From: Spirochaetia bacterium
GTDB taxonomy: Bacteria; Spirochaetota; Spirochaetia; Treponematales; Treponemataceae
Assembly (NCBI GenBank): GCA_022773305.1
Contig: JALFAW010000099.1
Span: forward strand, 1 to 32,964
Length of the DNA stretch: 32,964 bases
Direction: 5' to 3'
The translations under genes were made by a program, and so were the position numbers. Positions 24,600-32,666 of this stretch are shown piece after piece; the first letter of the stretch is position 1; each line of letters begins with the position of its first letter. The notes below the pieces were generated by a model. It was not told the origin of the DNA and searched no databases. It was given only the letters and a program-made list of their open reading frames with translations.

Positions 24600-24971
24600 A
24601 TGAGAAAATCTGAATATTTGGACATTTGTTGTGAAATCCACAAAGAAACTGTTCATGAGATTGAAAAAGTTTTTCCTCAAGAGCAAACTATGTTCTGTCT
24701 TTCTGATTTTTTTAAGCTTTTTGGTGACAATACAAGAATTAAAATTCTTTATTCACTATTAAAAAATGAATTATGTGTATGCGACATTGCAGCATTATTA
24801 AAAATGACTATTTCTGCTATTTCTCATCAATTAAAATTGTTAAGGGAAGCAAATCTTGTAAAAACAAGACGCGAAGGTAAGTCAATTTTTTATTCGCTGG
24901 CAGATGAGCATGTTTCAAAGATTATTGAATTTGGAATGGAACACATATTTGAAAAAAGTGAAGAAGAATAA
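24600..24971 (+). CDS. cadC: CadC-type ArsR/SmtB metal-sensing repressor
   Basis: The 123-residue winged-helix repressor has two metal sites visible in sequence. The Cys-rich site comprises Cys10/Cys11 near the N-terminus and Cys59/Cys61 in ELCVCD. The alpha5 site Asp102, His104, His115 and Glu118 follows the D-x-H-x10-H-x2-E pattern. Having both sites is the hallmark of staphylococcal CadC, which releases DNA on binding Cd, Pb or Zn. The recognition helix is MTISAISHQLKLLREANLV. The track's start four codons earlier falls in the ribosome site; GGGAG fits the ATG at 24600. An SmtB-like operator lies upstream and cadA downstream. Confidence 0.93.
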   Translation: MRKSEYLDICCEIHKETVHEIEKVFPQEQTMFCLSDFFKLFGDNTRIKILYSLLKNELCVCDIAALLKMTISAISHQLKLLREANLVKTRREGKSIFYSLADEHVSKIIEFGMEHIFEKSEEE

Positions 24972-25126
24972 TCGGGTTCAAAACCTGTGAGCGCTGGGAG
25001 GGGCACCGAAGGTGGCCACCGGAACGACGGGAGGAAACGTAGTGGACGACCAAAGTGAGGAGGCTGGAGCGATAGCGGAACCCCGTACATAGCGACCCGA
25101 AGCTTGCTGAGGGGCACAGCCAGATG
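24972..25126. repeat. GC-rich inserted-looking segment between cadC and cadA
   Basis: This stretch is visibly much richer in G and C than anything around it. A 23-base piece (GGCTGGAGCGATAGCGGAAC plus CCC, 25062-25084) is the exact reverse complement of the repeat at 32939-32961. CTTCGGGTCGCTATG-type hairpins occur in minus reading. It replaces the first part of the composite leader, whose copy C begins directly after it. It is probably a further, diverged member of the GC-richer dispersed repeats. Confidence 0.55.
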
Positions 25127-25130
25127 AAAA

Positions 25131-25288
25131 AAAAGAGGTGTAAGATAAAACCGCTAAAATAGCGCGGCTTTATCTTACCTAAAGTTTGCGTTGCAAACTT
25201 ATTATCAACTGCTGTTCCTCATTGCATTTCGGAACAGCGGAAAAAGTCAATCGATTGTTGAAACAATCTTCTTGACTTTTACGGGAGG
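25131..25288 (+). promoter_or_regulatory. Composite multi-hairpin leader, copy C (short form)
   Basis: This copy lacks hairpin 1 and the variable section. Hairpin 2 (25140-25178) is identical to copy A. Hairpins AAGTTTGC/GCAAACTT and GCTGTTCC/GGAACAGC follow. Hairpin 5 (25241-25280) has AAAAGTCAA/TTGACTTTT arms and a T-rich end. GGGAGG follows directly and the cadA ATG is six bases later. It sits inside the cadC-cadA transcription unit, so it could set the ratio of the two products. Confidence 0.78.
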
Positions 25289-25294
25289 TATTCT

Positions 25295-27397
25295 ATGAAA
25301 AAAAATATTAACTGTACTGATGAAATGGAAAAATGTGACAAAAATAAGAAAAAATGTTGCTGTCACGAGCATGAACATTTGAATGAGCATGAAAATGAGC
25401 ACGGGGAACACTCTCATAATGGGCATTCGCACGAGCATGGTCACAATCATGAACATGAAGGAAAGGAGCTTTCAACAAAAGGGTTGATTTTGGCGGCGAC
25501 TTTGTATATTTGCGGAATAATTGTTGAACACTTACCGATTGATTCGTGGTTTGGCATTTCGCAGACTGTACACGAAGCGATTGTTTTGGTGTTGCAGTTT
25601 TTTGCATATATAATTGCTGGAAAAAATGTAATTTTAAATGCGATAAGCAACATTATGCATGGCGAATTTATGGACGAAGCTTTTTTGATGACAATTTCTT
25701 CGATTGGTGCGATTATTTTGGGAAAAGTTGAAGAGGCTACGGCTATTATGGTTTTGTATCAAGTGGGTGAAAAATTTGAAGATTTTGCTGTAGACAAAAG
25801 TCGTCATTCTATAGAAGAAATTGCAAAACTTCGTCCTGACCATGCAACGTTGAAACTGGAAAATGGCACAAAAGATGTTGCTACAGAGGAAGTTTCTCCG
25901 GATTCTATCATAATTGTAAAACCTGGTGAGCGCATTCCTATTGATGGTATTATTTCGGATGGTGAAAGTTTTTTGGATACTTCTGCATTGACTGGGGAAA
26001 GCATTCCAAAAAGAGTTTGTGCTGGTGACGAAGTTCTTTCTGGTTCAATTAATATTCAGGGAGTTCTGGAAATTCGCACTACAAAGCAAGCCGGGGATTC
26101 TGCCTTGTCTAGAATTCTTGAACTTGTGGAAAATGCTTCGGAAAATAAAACTAAATCTGAACAGTTTGTTTCGCGTTTTGCAAAGGTTTACACGCCGATT
26201 GTTGTGTTTGCCGCGCTTGCTGTGGCTGTAATTCCAGGTTTGGTAACTGGTTTTGCGAGTGGAAACTGGAATTATGAGTCAAATTGGAGTATTTGGATTT
26301 ATAGAGCTTTAATGTTCCTTGTTGTCAGCTGTCCGTGTGCACTTGTCATTTCTATTCCGCTTTCTTTTTGTGGTGGAATTACTTCCTGTGCGCGTCGAGG
26401 AATTTTGATAAAAGGCAGTACTTATCTGGAAGCACTTGCTAAAACCAAAACAGCTGTTTTTGATAAAACTGGAACTTTGACAAAAGGAAATTTTGTTGTA
26501 ACTCATATTCATGCAACAAATTCTGAAATCACTGAAGAGGAACTGCTTGCACTTGCAACTCATACTGAAATGTTCTCTACGCATCCGATTTCAACTTCGC
26601 TTAAAGCAGCTCATCATGATAAATGTTGTGATACGGTAGTTCTTGAAAATGTTAACGAAATCACAAGCAAAGGAATTAAAGCGGTAGTTAACGGTAAAGA
26701 GGTTCTGGCTGGTAATACAAGACTAATGAATGATTTTGGTATAGATTATAATGAATGTACTGAACATCAGGACGGAACTGTAATTCATGTTGCATGTAAC
26801 GGAATTTATTCTGGTCATATTGTGATTAGTGATGAAATCAAAGACGACAGCGAACTTACCATAAAAGGTTTGAAATCTGCTGGCGTCGAGAATATTGTAA
26901 TGCTCACTGGTGATAATGAAAAAGCAGCTTACACTGTTGCGGCAAAACTTGGACTTCACAAAGCTTATGGTCAGCTGTTAAGTGCAGATAAACTTGCAAA
27001 GGTTGAAGAACTTCTTAAAGATCTTTCAAAAAACGGAAAAAAACGCGGCTCGTTGATTTTTGTTGGTGACGGAATAAATGATGCTCCTGTTCTTGCACGT
27101 GCTGATGCTGGAATTGCGATGGGTGCAATGGGGTCCGATGCTGCCGTGGAAGCTAGTGATGTTATCATCATGGAAGATAAACCTTCCAAAATTGTTGATG
27201 CGATTAAAATCAGTCGTAAAACTTTAAAAATCGTGTATGAAAACATTATCGGTTCTCTTGGAATAAAAGGAGCTATTTTGATTTGTTCTGCGTTTGGAAT
27301 TACAAATATGTGGCTTGCAGTTTTTGGTGATGTCGGGGTGACAATTCTGGCAGTTTTGAACGCGCTTCGTCTTTTAAAAAAGTCAAAAAAATGTTAA
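25295..27397 (+). CDS. cadA: Zn/Cd/Pb-exporting P1B-type ATPase with His-rich N-terminus
   Basis: The 700-residue heavy-metal ATPase pumps divalent soft metals out of the cytoplasm. An N-terminal stretch (about 20-56) is packed with Cys and His (KCCCHEHEH, HGHNHEHE). No HMA domain with GMxCxxC is present. The core has the phosphatase TGES, the membrane metal motif SCPCALVIS, the phosphorylation motif DKTGTLT, the THPIS motif, and the hinge GDGINDAPVL. The final membrane helix carries FGDVGVT, whose Asp is the second metal ligand in ZntA-like pumps. These mark the P1B-2 class. It is the second gene of the cad unit, with leader copy C directly upstream. Confidence 0.94.
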   Translation: MKKNINCTDEMEKCDKNKKKCCCHEHEHLNEHENEHGEHSHNGHSHEHGHNHEHEGKELSTKGLILAATLYICGIIVEHLPIDSWFGISQTVHEAIVLVLQFFAYIIAGKNVILNAISNIMHGEFMDEAFLMTISSIGAIILGKVEEATAIMVLYQVGEKFEDFAVDKSRHSIEEIAKLRPDHATLKLENGTKDVATEEVSPDSIIIVKPGERIPIDGIISDGESFLDTSALTGESIPKRVCAGDEVLSGSINIQGVLEIRTTKQAGDSALSRILELVENASENKTKSEQFVSRFAKVYTPIVVFAALAVAVIPGLVTGFASGNWNYESNWSIWIYRALMFLVVSCPCALVISIPLSFCGGITSCARRGILIKGSTYLEALAKTKTAVFDKTGTLTKGNFVVTHIHATNSEITEEELLALATHTEMFSTHPISTSLKAAHHDKCCDTVVLENVNEITSKGIKAVVNGKEVLAGNTRLMNDFGIDYNECTEHQDGTVIHVACNGIYSGHIVISDEIKDDSELTIKGLKSAGVENIVMLTGDNEKAAYTVAAKLGLHKAYGQLLSADKLAKVEELLKDLSKNGKKRGSLIFVGDGINDAPVLARADAGIAMGAMGSDAAVEASDVIIMEDKPSKIVDAIKISRKTLKIVYENIIGSLGIKGAILICSAFGITNMWLAVFGDVGVTILAVLNALRLLKKSKKC

Positions 27398-27406
27398 AAC
27401 TTATTT

Positions 27407-28144
27407 ATGAAACTTTCTAATATTGTTATTGTACTTGATCATCCGGATGAATCGCGAAACATTGGTGCGGCTTGTCGTGCCATGGCGAATAATGATATTT
27501 GTGATTTGCGCATTGTCGGAAAAAAAGAAGATTATGACATTGAACATATTCATGTGCTTGCAATTCATGCTGGCAGAATTTTTGACAATGCCCATTTTTA
27601 TGATTCCATTCGTGATGCGACAAAAGATTGTGCGATTTGTGCAGGAACTACTCGAAGACGTGGAAAAAAACGAGGAAAACTTTTTTTGCCTGAAGAATTT
27701 GCTGATTTTGCAGATTTTCAGACTTCAAATGGTGCAAAAGTAGCAGTTGTTTTTGGTAATGAACGCACAGGGTTGACTGATTCACAGCTTGATGAATGTA
27801 ATGTCGGTGTAACGATTCCTTCTTCCTCCGATTTTGGTTCTTTAAATCTTAGTCACGCTGTTCAAATTATGAGCTATCATCTTTTTAGAAAATCGCTTTC
27901 GACAAAAAATGTAGTTCAGGCCGGTTACACCCCCCTTTCGCTTGAACGAATTGATACAATTGTGCAAAACATTACAGATGAAATGCAGAAAATTGGCTTT
28001 TTTAAAATGCCAGGTCGTGAAGATATGGAAAATTTCTGGAGAAGCATTTTATCTCGAGCGAGTCTTTCTGAAGGAGAGGCGAAATATCTGGAAAAAACAT
28101 TCTCAAAAATTGCTGGTTTATCCAAAAAAAATCTGATAGAATAA
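27407..28144 (+). CDS. TrmJ-like SpoU-class RNA 2'-O-methyltransferase
   Basis: The 245-residue SPOUT methyltransferase has the expected motifs: VLDHPDESRNIGAACRAMAN at the N-terminus, VAVVFGNERTGLT (motif 2) and PSSSDFGSLNLSHAVQIMSYHLFR (motif 3, the SAM-binding knot). A C-terminal helical extension of about 85 residues resembles TrmJ, which methylates position 32 of tRNAs. rRNA targets cannot be excluded. It begins ten bases after cadA without a clear Shine-Dalgarno sequence. Coupling to cadA is probably positional rather than functional. Confidence 0.85.
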   Translation: MKLSNIVIVLDHPDESRNIGAACRAMANNDICDLRIVGKKEDYDIEHIHVLAIHAGRIFDNAHFYDSIRDATKDCAICAGTTRRRGKKRGKLFLPEEFADFADFQTSNGAKVAVVFGNERTGLTDSQLDECNVGVTIPSSSDFGSLNLSHAVQIMSYHLFRKSLSTKNVVQAGYTPLSLERIDTIVQNITDEMQKIGFFKMPGREDMENFWRSILSRASLSEGEAKYLEKTFSKIAGLSKKNLIE

Positions 28145-28148
28145 TATT

Positions 28149-28844
28149 ATGAAAATTTCTCATCTTCTTTTTGATTTAGATAATACGTTGTATCCTTCAA
28201 GTTCACAAATGGATGCTGGAATTACACGCCGCATGCTTGAATGTGTCGCTGAGTATTTTAAGTGTGATTTTGAAACTGCCATTGAATTACGAAAAAAAAA
28301 TATAATTCATTATTCAACAACACTTGAATGGTTACGTGCAGAAGGTTTTAAAAATATTGAAGCTTTTTTTGCACATGTTCATCCGGAATACGAGGCAAAC
28401 GAACTTCAACCTCAACCTGATCTTCGAGATTTTCTGCTTTCTCTTGATTATCCAAAATCCATCCTGACAAATGCACCAATGGAACATGCAAAGCGAGTTT
28501 TGCAGAAACTAGGTATTTCTGACCTTTTCGATAACATTACTGATATTCGTGACGCAAAACTTCTTGGAAAACCTTATCCTCATTCTTATTCTGCCGCTTT
28601 GAAAAAATCGGGGACAGACCTTGCGAATACGCTTTTTTTTGATGATATGCAAAAATATACGGACGGTTGGACAGCAATGGGTGGGACTGCAATTTTGATT
28701 GGTAATAAAAATGGTAGACCTCTTTCTGATGATGCAGAATCTCTTTTACAAGCTCGGAAAATGAATTCTGGCAGATCTGGAAAAACAATCAGACTTAGTT
28801 CAATTTATGATTTTCCTGCAATTATTGATACATTGAAAGACTAA
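28149..28844 (+). CDS. HAD-family hydrolase, pyrimidine 5'-nucleotidase-like
   Basis: The 231-residue haloacid-dehalogenase-type phosphatase has motif I in FDLDNTLYPSS, motif II in ILTNAP, motif III Lys in LLGKPYPHSY and motif IV in FFDDM. The DNTLYP and TNAP variants are typical of the pyrimidine 5'-nucleotidase/SDT1-like subgroup. It starts four bases after the methyltransferase gene, so they are likely co-transcribed. GGGGACAGACCTT inside the gene (28610-28622) encodes SGTDL in the loop after motif III and is identical to the dispersed repeat motif. Confidence 0.8.
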   Translation: MKISHLLFDLDNTLYPSSSQMDAGITRRMLECVAEYFKCDFETAIELRKKNIIHYSTTLEWLRAEGFKNIEAFFAHVHPEYEANELQPQPDLRDFLLSLDYPKSILTNAPMEHAKRVLQKLGISDLFDNITDIRDAKLLGKPYPHSYSAALKKSGTDLANTLFFDDMQKYTDGWTAMGGTAILIGNKNGRPLSDDAESLLQARKMNSGRSGKTIRLSSIYDFPAIIDTLKD

Positions 28845-28861
28845 AGTTAGGAGCGTTAATT

Positions 28862-29812
28862 ATGAAAATTCTTTGCATCTGTTTAAGTTCGACTATCCAG
28901 CGAACAATTCATTTTGAAAATCTGATGCTTTCAAAAGTAAATCGTTCAAGAAATTATCGACAGGACGCTTCTGGAAAAGCTGTGAATTCCGCACGAGTTC
29001 TGAATCAACTTGAAAAGAATTGTACAATAACTTTATGTCCGTTGGGTGAAAAAAATCTGGAACTTTTTCTAACGCTTGCACAAAAAGACGAATTATCTCT
29101 AAAAACGCTTTCCATTCCAGGATTTACACGAGAATGTTGGACTTTGCTCGACAATTCAGCTAACACAACTACAGAACTTGTTGTAAGCGAACCTGTTTTA
29201 TCATTACAAAATAATAATTTGACTAAAAAAGAACAAGAAATGCTCAAAAATGTGAATGAAAAATTTCTGGAACTTGTAAAACAAAACATTTGTGATGTGG
29301 ATGCAGTTTTGCTCGCTGGAAGCAGACCTGATTTTTGGGATAAAAATCTTTACGCAGACATTTGTTTAATTGCAAAACAAAATAAAAAATTCTTTTTAGC
29401 TGATTTTATTGGTGATGATTTGAAAAATGTCATTGAAAAAGCAGTTCCTTCTGTAATCAAAATTAATGATGAAGAATTCCTGCAAACTTTTTCAAAATCT
29501 ACTTCGTTATTGCAAAATCAGATTACCGATCTTGAATTCAAAGAATTGATTTGCCAAAAAAGTGCAGAATTAAACAATATGATAATTGTGACACGAGGAA
29601 AAGAATCTACTTATGCAGCAAACAAAGGGATTTTTTTTGAATGTCCAACTGAAAAAGTTTATCCTGTAAATACAACAGCATGTGGTGACAGTTTTAACGC
29701 AGGATTTCTATATGAATATTTAAAAACAAATGACTTTGAATCTTCCCTCAAAAAAGGAACTTGGTGCGCAGCCCGCAATGCTGAAAGAGATTGTCCAGGT
29801 ACAATTTATTAA
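28862..29812 (+). CDS. PfkB-family sugar kinase, 1-phosphofructokinase-like
   Basis: The 316-residue protein follows the FruK/LacC branch of PfkB kinases: CICLSSTIQRTIHFENL at the start, DASGKAVNSARVLNQLE for substrate binding, and NTTACGDSFNAGFLYEYL with the catalytic Asp. The usual anion-hole GAGD is ACGD here. FruK phosphorylates fructose-1-phosphate and LacC tagatose-6-phosphate; no PTS genes are nearby, so substrate is open. GGAG precedes the ATG by eight bases. It is the last plus-strand gene before the tRNA-Met/glmS block on the other strand. Confidence 0.8.
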   Translation: MKILCICLSSTIQRTIHFENLMLSKVNRSRNYRQDASGKAVNSARVLNQLEKNCTITLCPLGEKNLELFLTLAQKDELSLKTLSIPGFTRECWTLLDNSANTTTELVVSEPVLSLQNNNLTKKEQEMLKNVNEKFLELVKQNICDVDAVLLAGSRPDFWDKNLYADICLIAKQNKKFFLADFIGDDLKNVIEKAVPSVIKINDEEFLQTFSKSTSLLQNQITDLEFKELICQKSAELNNMIIVTRGKESTYAANKGIFFECPTEKVYPVNTTACGDSFNAGFLYEYLKTNDFESSLKKGTWCAARNAERDCPGTIY

Positions 29813-29821
29813 TAAATAATA

Positions 29822-29861
29822 GAAAAAAAAAGGATTTACAACTTTAATTATTGTAAATCCT
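29822..29861 (-). terminator. tRNA-Met terminator
   Basis: On the minus strand AGGATTTACAA pairs with TTGTAAATCCT (perfect 11 bp, loop of nine) and is followed by nine T's. It starts eight bases after the tRNA. In plus reading the stem is not followed by T's, so it mainly serves the minus strand. Confidence 0.88.
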
Positions 29862-29868
29862 AAAAAAC

Positions 29869-29941
29869 TGGGCCATCTTAGATTTGAACTAAGGACCAAA
29901 GGATTATGAGTCCTCTGCTCTAACCGCTGAGCTAATGGCCC
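29869..29941 (-). tRNA. tRNA with CAT anticodon (tRNA-Met, or tRNA-Ile2)
   Basis: The 73-base gene begins GGGCCATTAGCTCAGCGG and ends TTCAAATCTAAGATGGCCCA. Acceptor arms GGGCCAT/ATGGCCC pair, the T loop is TTCAAAT, and the anticodon loop reads CTCATAA. The first pair and arms exclude an initiator type. An elongator Met tRNA is most likely, but a lysidine-modified Ile2 cannot be excluded by eye. CCA is not encoded. Confidence 0.92.
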
Positions 29942-29953
29942 GAATTGATATAA

Positions 29954-29983
29954 AGTATATCATAAAATATTGATTTTAGTCAA
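29954..29983 (-). promoter_or_regulatory. tRNA-Met promoter
   Basis: On the minus strand TTGACT (29983-29978) and TATACT (29959-29954) are spaced by 18 bases, ending 12 bases before the tRNA. It lies in the gap after the glmS stop codon. Confidence 0.7.
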
Positions 29984-30008
29984 TAATCCATATCAAACTT
30001 ATTGCAAA

Positions 30009-31853
30009 CTATTCTACAGTAACCGATTTTGCTAGATTTCTTGGTTTATCAGGATCATAGCCACGCTGAATGGCACAATAATATGCAAAAAGTTGTGTCG
30101 GTATAACAGTTAGTAAACTTGCAAGTGTAGAAGAGCATTCTGGTATCTGGAAGATTTCATCTGCTTTTCCATCAAATGCGCAAGTTTTATCTTGAGTGAT
30201 TACAAGAACTGTTGCTCCTCGACTTTTAACTTCAACCATATTTGAACCGATTTTATCATAAAGTTCAGGTTCGCTTGCTATTGCAACGACAAGTGTTTTA
30301 TCATCTATTAATGCGATTGGGCCGTGTTTTAACTCCCCTGCTGCAAAAGCTTCAGAATGCATGTAAGAAACTTCCTTTAATTTCAACGCTGATTCCAATG
30401 AAGTTGCGCTGTCAAACTGACGTCCAATATAAAATATTTTATCTTTATTAAACTGTCTGCTTGCAAATTTCTGAATAGTTTCCTTTCCATCCAAAATTGT
30501 CTGAATTTTTTCAGGAATTGATTCAAGTTCCGTTAATAACTTTACAGCATCTTCTTCCGAAAGTGTACCACGAAGTTTTCCAGCTTTTATTGCCAAAAGA
30601 AACATACACAAAACTTGCGTTGTATAGGCTTTTGTAGATGCAACTGCAATTTCAGGGCCTGCCAAAGTGTAGATTACATCATCAGCTTCACGACTCACAG
30701 TTGAACCAACACAGTTTGTAATAGCCACAACTTTTAATCCATTTTGTTTTGCAAGTCTTAAAGCACTAAGAGTATCAGCAGTTTCACCTGATTGAGAAAC
30801 AACAATGAATATATCATCTTTATCCAAAATAGGATTTCTGTAGCGGAATTCTGATGCAACATCAACATCAACTTTCATTCTTGCAATTTTTTCAAAGGCA
30901 TATTTCGCAACTACTCCAGCATGGTATGCAGTTCCACAAGCAGTAATTACGACACGATGTGCTTTTTTCCATGCTACATCCATTTTATTTTCTTCAAAAT
31001 AAACATCAGTAGGTTTTCCATTTCCATCTTTGATGATTCTTGGACGCATTGTATCAGTCAAACCTTTTGGTTGCTCATGAATTTCTTTAATCATAAAATG
31101 TTCATAACCACCTTTTTCAGCTGCATCCATATCCCATTCAACATGGCTAGGTTCTTTTATGATTTTTTCACCTTCAAAATTAAACAAATCAACATGATCT
31201 GTGTACAAAACAGCAAGTTCTTTTTCTCCAAGATAATAAACATCGCGAGTATGTTCCAAAAGAGCAGGTACATCTGAAGCAATAAAGTTTTCGTTTTTTC
31301 CAAGTCCAATCACAAGAGGACTTTCTTTCCGACAACAAATTACTCTGTCAGGATAATCTTTACAAACAACTCCAAGTGCATAAGAACCTTCAACTACATG
31401 AAGCACTTCGAGAACAGCTTTAAAAATATCTTTATGTTGTTTATAAGACTTATCAATCAGATGCACAACAACTTCAGTATCTGTTTGGGATTTAAAAACA
31501 ACCCCTTGCGCCTGAAGTTTAGCTTTTAGTTCAGCATAATTTTCTATAATTCCGTTATGAACAATTGAAATTGAACCATCCATACTTGCATGAGGATGAC
31601 TATTTGTATCACTTGGTTCTCCGTGAGTTGCCCACCGTGTGTGTCCAATTCCAACAGTTCCTTTTATCACTTCATTTGCAATCTTTTCTTCCAGATATTT
31701 CAAAGCACCTTTGCATTTTCTTACAATAATATCGTCATCTTCGATTATTGCAATTCCAGCACTGTCATATCCTCTATATTCAAGTTTTTTAAGAGCATTA
31801 ATCAAAATTTGTGATGCATTTTTACATCCAACATAACCTACAATCCCGCACAT
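30009..31853 (-). CDS. glmS: Glutamine--fructose-6-phosphate aminotransferase (isomerising)
   Basis: The 614-residue enzyme makes glucosamine-6-phosphate from fructose-6-phosphate and glutamine, the first step to UDP-GlcNAc. The N-terminal Ntn glutaminase domain starts MCGIVGYVG with catalytic Cys2, followed by TRWATHGEPSDTNSHPH. Two SIS isomerase domains follow (VITACGTAYHAG, VSQSGETADT, YIGRQFDSATSLESALKLKEVSYMHSEAFAAGELKHGP), and the C-terminus is KPRNLAKSVTVE as in the family. GGGGG precedes the ATG by four bases. The leader is about 50 bases, too short for a glmS ribozyme. Confidence 0.97.
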   Translation of the reverse strand: MCGIVGYVGCKNASQILINALKKLEYRGYDSAGIAIIEDDDIIVRKCKGALKYLEEKIANEVIKGTVGIGHTRWATHGEPSDTNSHPHASMDGSISIVHNGIIENYAELKAKLQAQGVVFKSQTDTEVVVHLIDKSYKQHKDIFKAVLEVLHVVEGSYALGVVCKDYPDRVICCRKESPLVIGLGKNENFIASDVPALLEHTRDVYYLGEKELAVLYTDHVDLFNFEGEKIIKEPSHVEWDMDAAEKGGYEHFMIKEIHEQPKGLTDTMRPRIIKDGNGKPTDVYFEENKMDVAWKKAHRVVITACGTAYHAGVVAKYAFEKIARMKVDVDVASEFRYRNPILDKDDIFIVVSQSGETADTLSALRLAKQNGLKVVAITNCVGSTVSREADDVIYTLAGPEIAVASTKAYTTQVLCMFLLAIKAGKLRGTLSEEDAVKLLTELESIPEKIQTILDGKETIQKFASRQFNKDKIFYIGRQFDSATSLESALKLKEVSYMHSEAFAAGELKHGPIALIDDKTLVVAIASEPELYDKIGSNMVEVKSRGATVLVITQDKTCAFDGKADEIFQIPECSSTLASLLTVIPTQLFAYYCAIQRGYDPDKPRNLAKSVTVE

Positions 31854-31910
31854 ATTTCCCCCATCTCATTTATCAAAACTGTAATTCCAATTAGTCAGAA
31901 ATATCTTATT

Positions 31911-31939
31911 ATTTTATCAAATTTATGTTATTTTCTCAA
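31911..31939 (-). promoter_or_regulatory. glmS promoter
   Basis: On the minus strand TTGAGA (31939-31934) and TAAAAT (31916-31911) are spaced by 17 bases. Transcription should begin near 31904, about 50 bases before the ATG. Confidence 0.65.
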
Positions 31940-31983
31940 TCATTTTGATGCTAAATCACTTTGATTAAAATACATTTTGTTTT

Positions 31984-32619
31984 CTATTTTTTTATATTTT
32001 TTATAAAAACTTCCATCCTTGAAATAATTTCGTCTATTTTGTTACCATAATTTGGATCCGTTGCCCATGTGCCTGTCAATCCAAAAATATCTGTTACGAG
32101 TTTTGTTTTGTGAACCCAATTATAACGTGGATCTATAAGCTGATTATTTAACTGTACATCCTGAGTTGTGGCATAAGCTTGAAGATGCTGAATATGAGCT
32201 CTCACACCAAGTTGTTCAGTTTCAAATTTCTCTCCTGGATGTTCTGCGTCCATTGCTCCAAGTCCACAGTAGTTATGAAAATCAGGTTGAACAAGTCCAC
32301 CAAATCTCAAAAATCCAGTTTCAAGACACATTTGAGCAAATGCAACATCAGAATTAATATTCTCCATAGATGCTTCCTGGATATAATAATCCGCAAATTT
32401 CAAAATAAATTCTTTTTCAACATGTTCATTATTATTAATAAAAAAGTCTGCTAATTGAACAGCAGAGAGTTGTCCCTTGCCTAAAATTTCTCTTGAAAGA
32501 TTAATTTCTTTTTCAGGAATAGTTGGAACAGTTTTACAGGAAAACAAACAGTACAAAAGCAAAACTAAGTTTATAAAAAAAATAAATTTTTCAATATCTA
32601 TTCTTCTTTTACATTTCAT
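31984..32619 (-). CDS. Glucosaminidase-domain lipoprotein
   Basis: The 211-residue precursor has a basic start (MKCKRR), a hydrophobic segment and a spirochaete-like lipobox LFSC with Cys28 as the lipidation site. The rest fits the mannosyl-glycoprotein endo-beta-N-acetylglucosaminidase (PF01832, FlgJ/LytG-like) domain: SDVAFAQMCLETGFLRFGG with the catalytic Glu, NYCGLGAMDAEHPGEKFET, VRAHIQHLQAYA and GTWATDPNYGNKID. It should cut peptidoglycan glycan strands from the outer face of a membrane. TAGGTAATA precedes the ATG. It lies upstream of glmS on the same strand with a 130-base gap holding the glmS promoter. Confidence 0.87.
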   Translation of the reverse strand: MKCKRRIDIEKFIFFINLVLLLYCLFSCKTVPTIPEKEINLSREILGKGQLSAVQLADFFINNNEHVEKEFILKFADYYIQEASMENINSDVAFAQMCLETGFLRFGGLVQPDFHNYCGLGAMDAEHPGEKFETEQLGVRAHIQHLQAYATTQDVQLNNQLIDPRYNWVHKTKLVTDIFGLTGTWATDPNYGNKIDEIISRMEVFIKNIKK

Positions 32620-32666
32620 TATTACCTACTTAGCCTGAAAGTTGGATTTTGAATTTTTTAAATCAA

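Noticed and set aside
21786-25288. Leader copies as integron attC sites of a cassette array
   Set aside because: No GTTRRRY/RYYYAAC core pair frames the elements, there is no integrase in the window, and the elements end at start codons rather than after stop codons.
31854-31910. glmS ribozyme in the glmS leader
   Set aside because: The leader is only about 50 bases and lacks the expected pseudoknotted structure.
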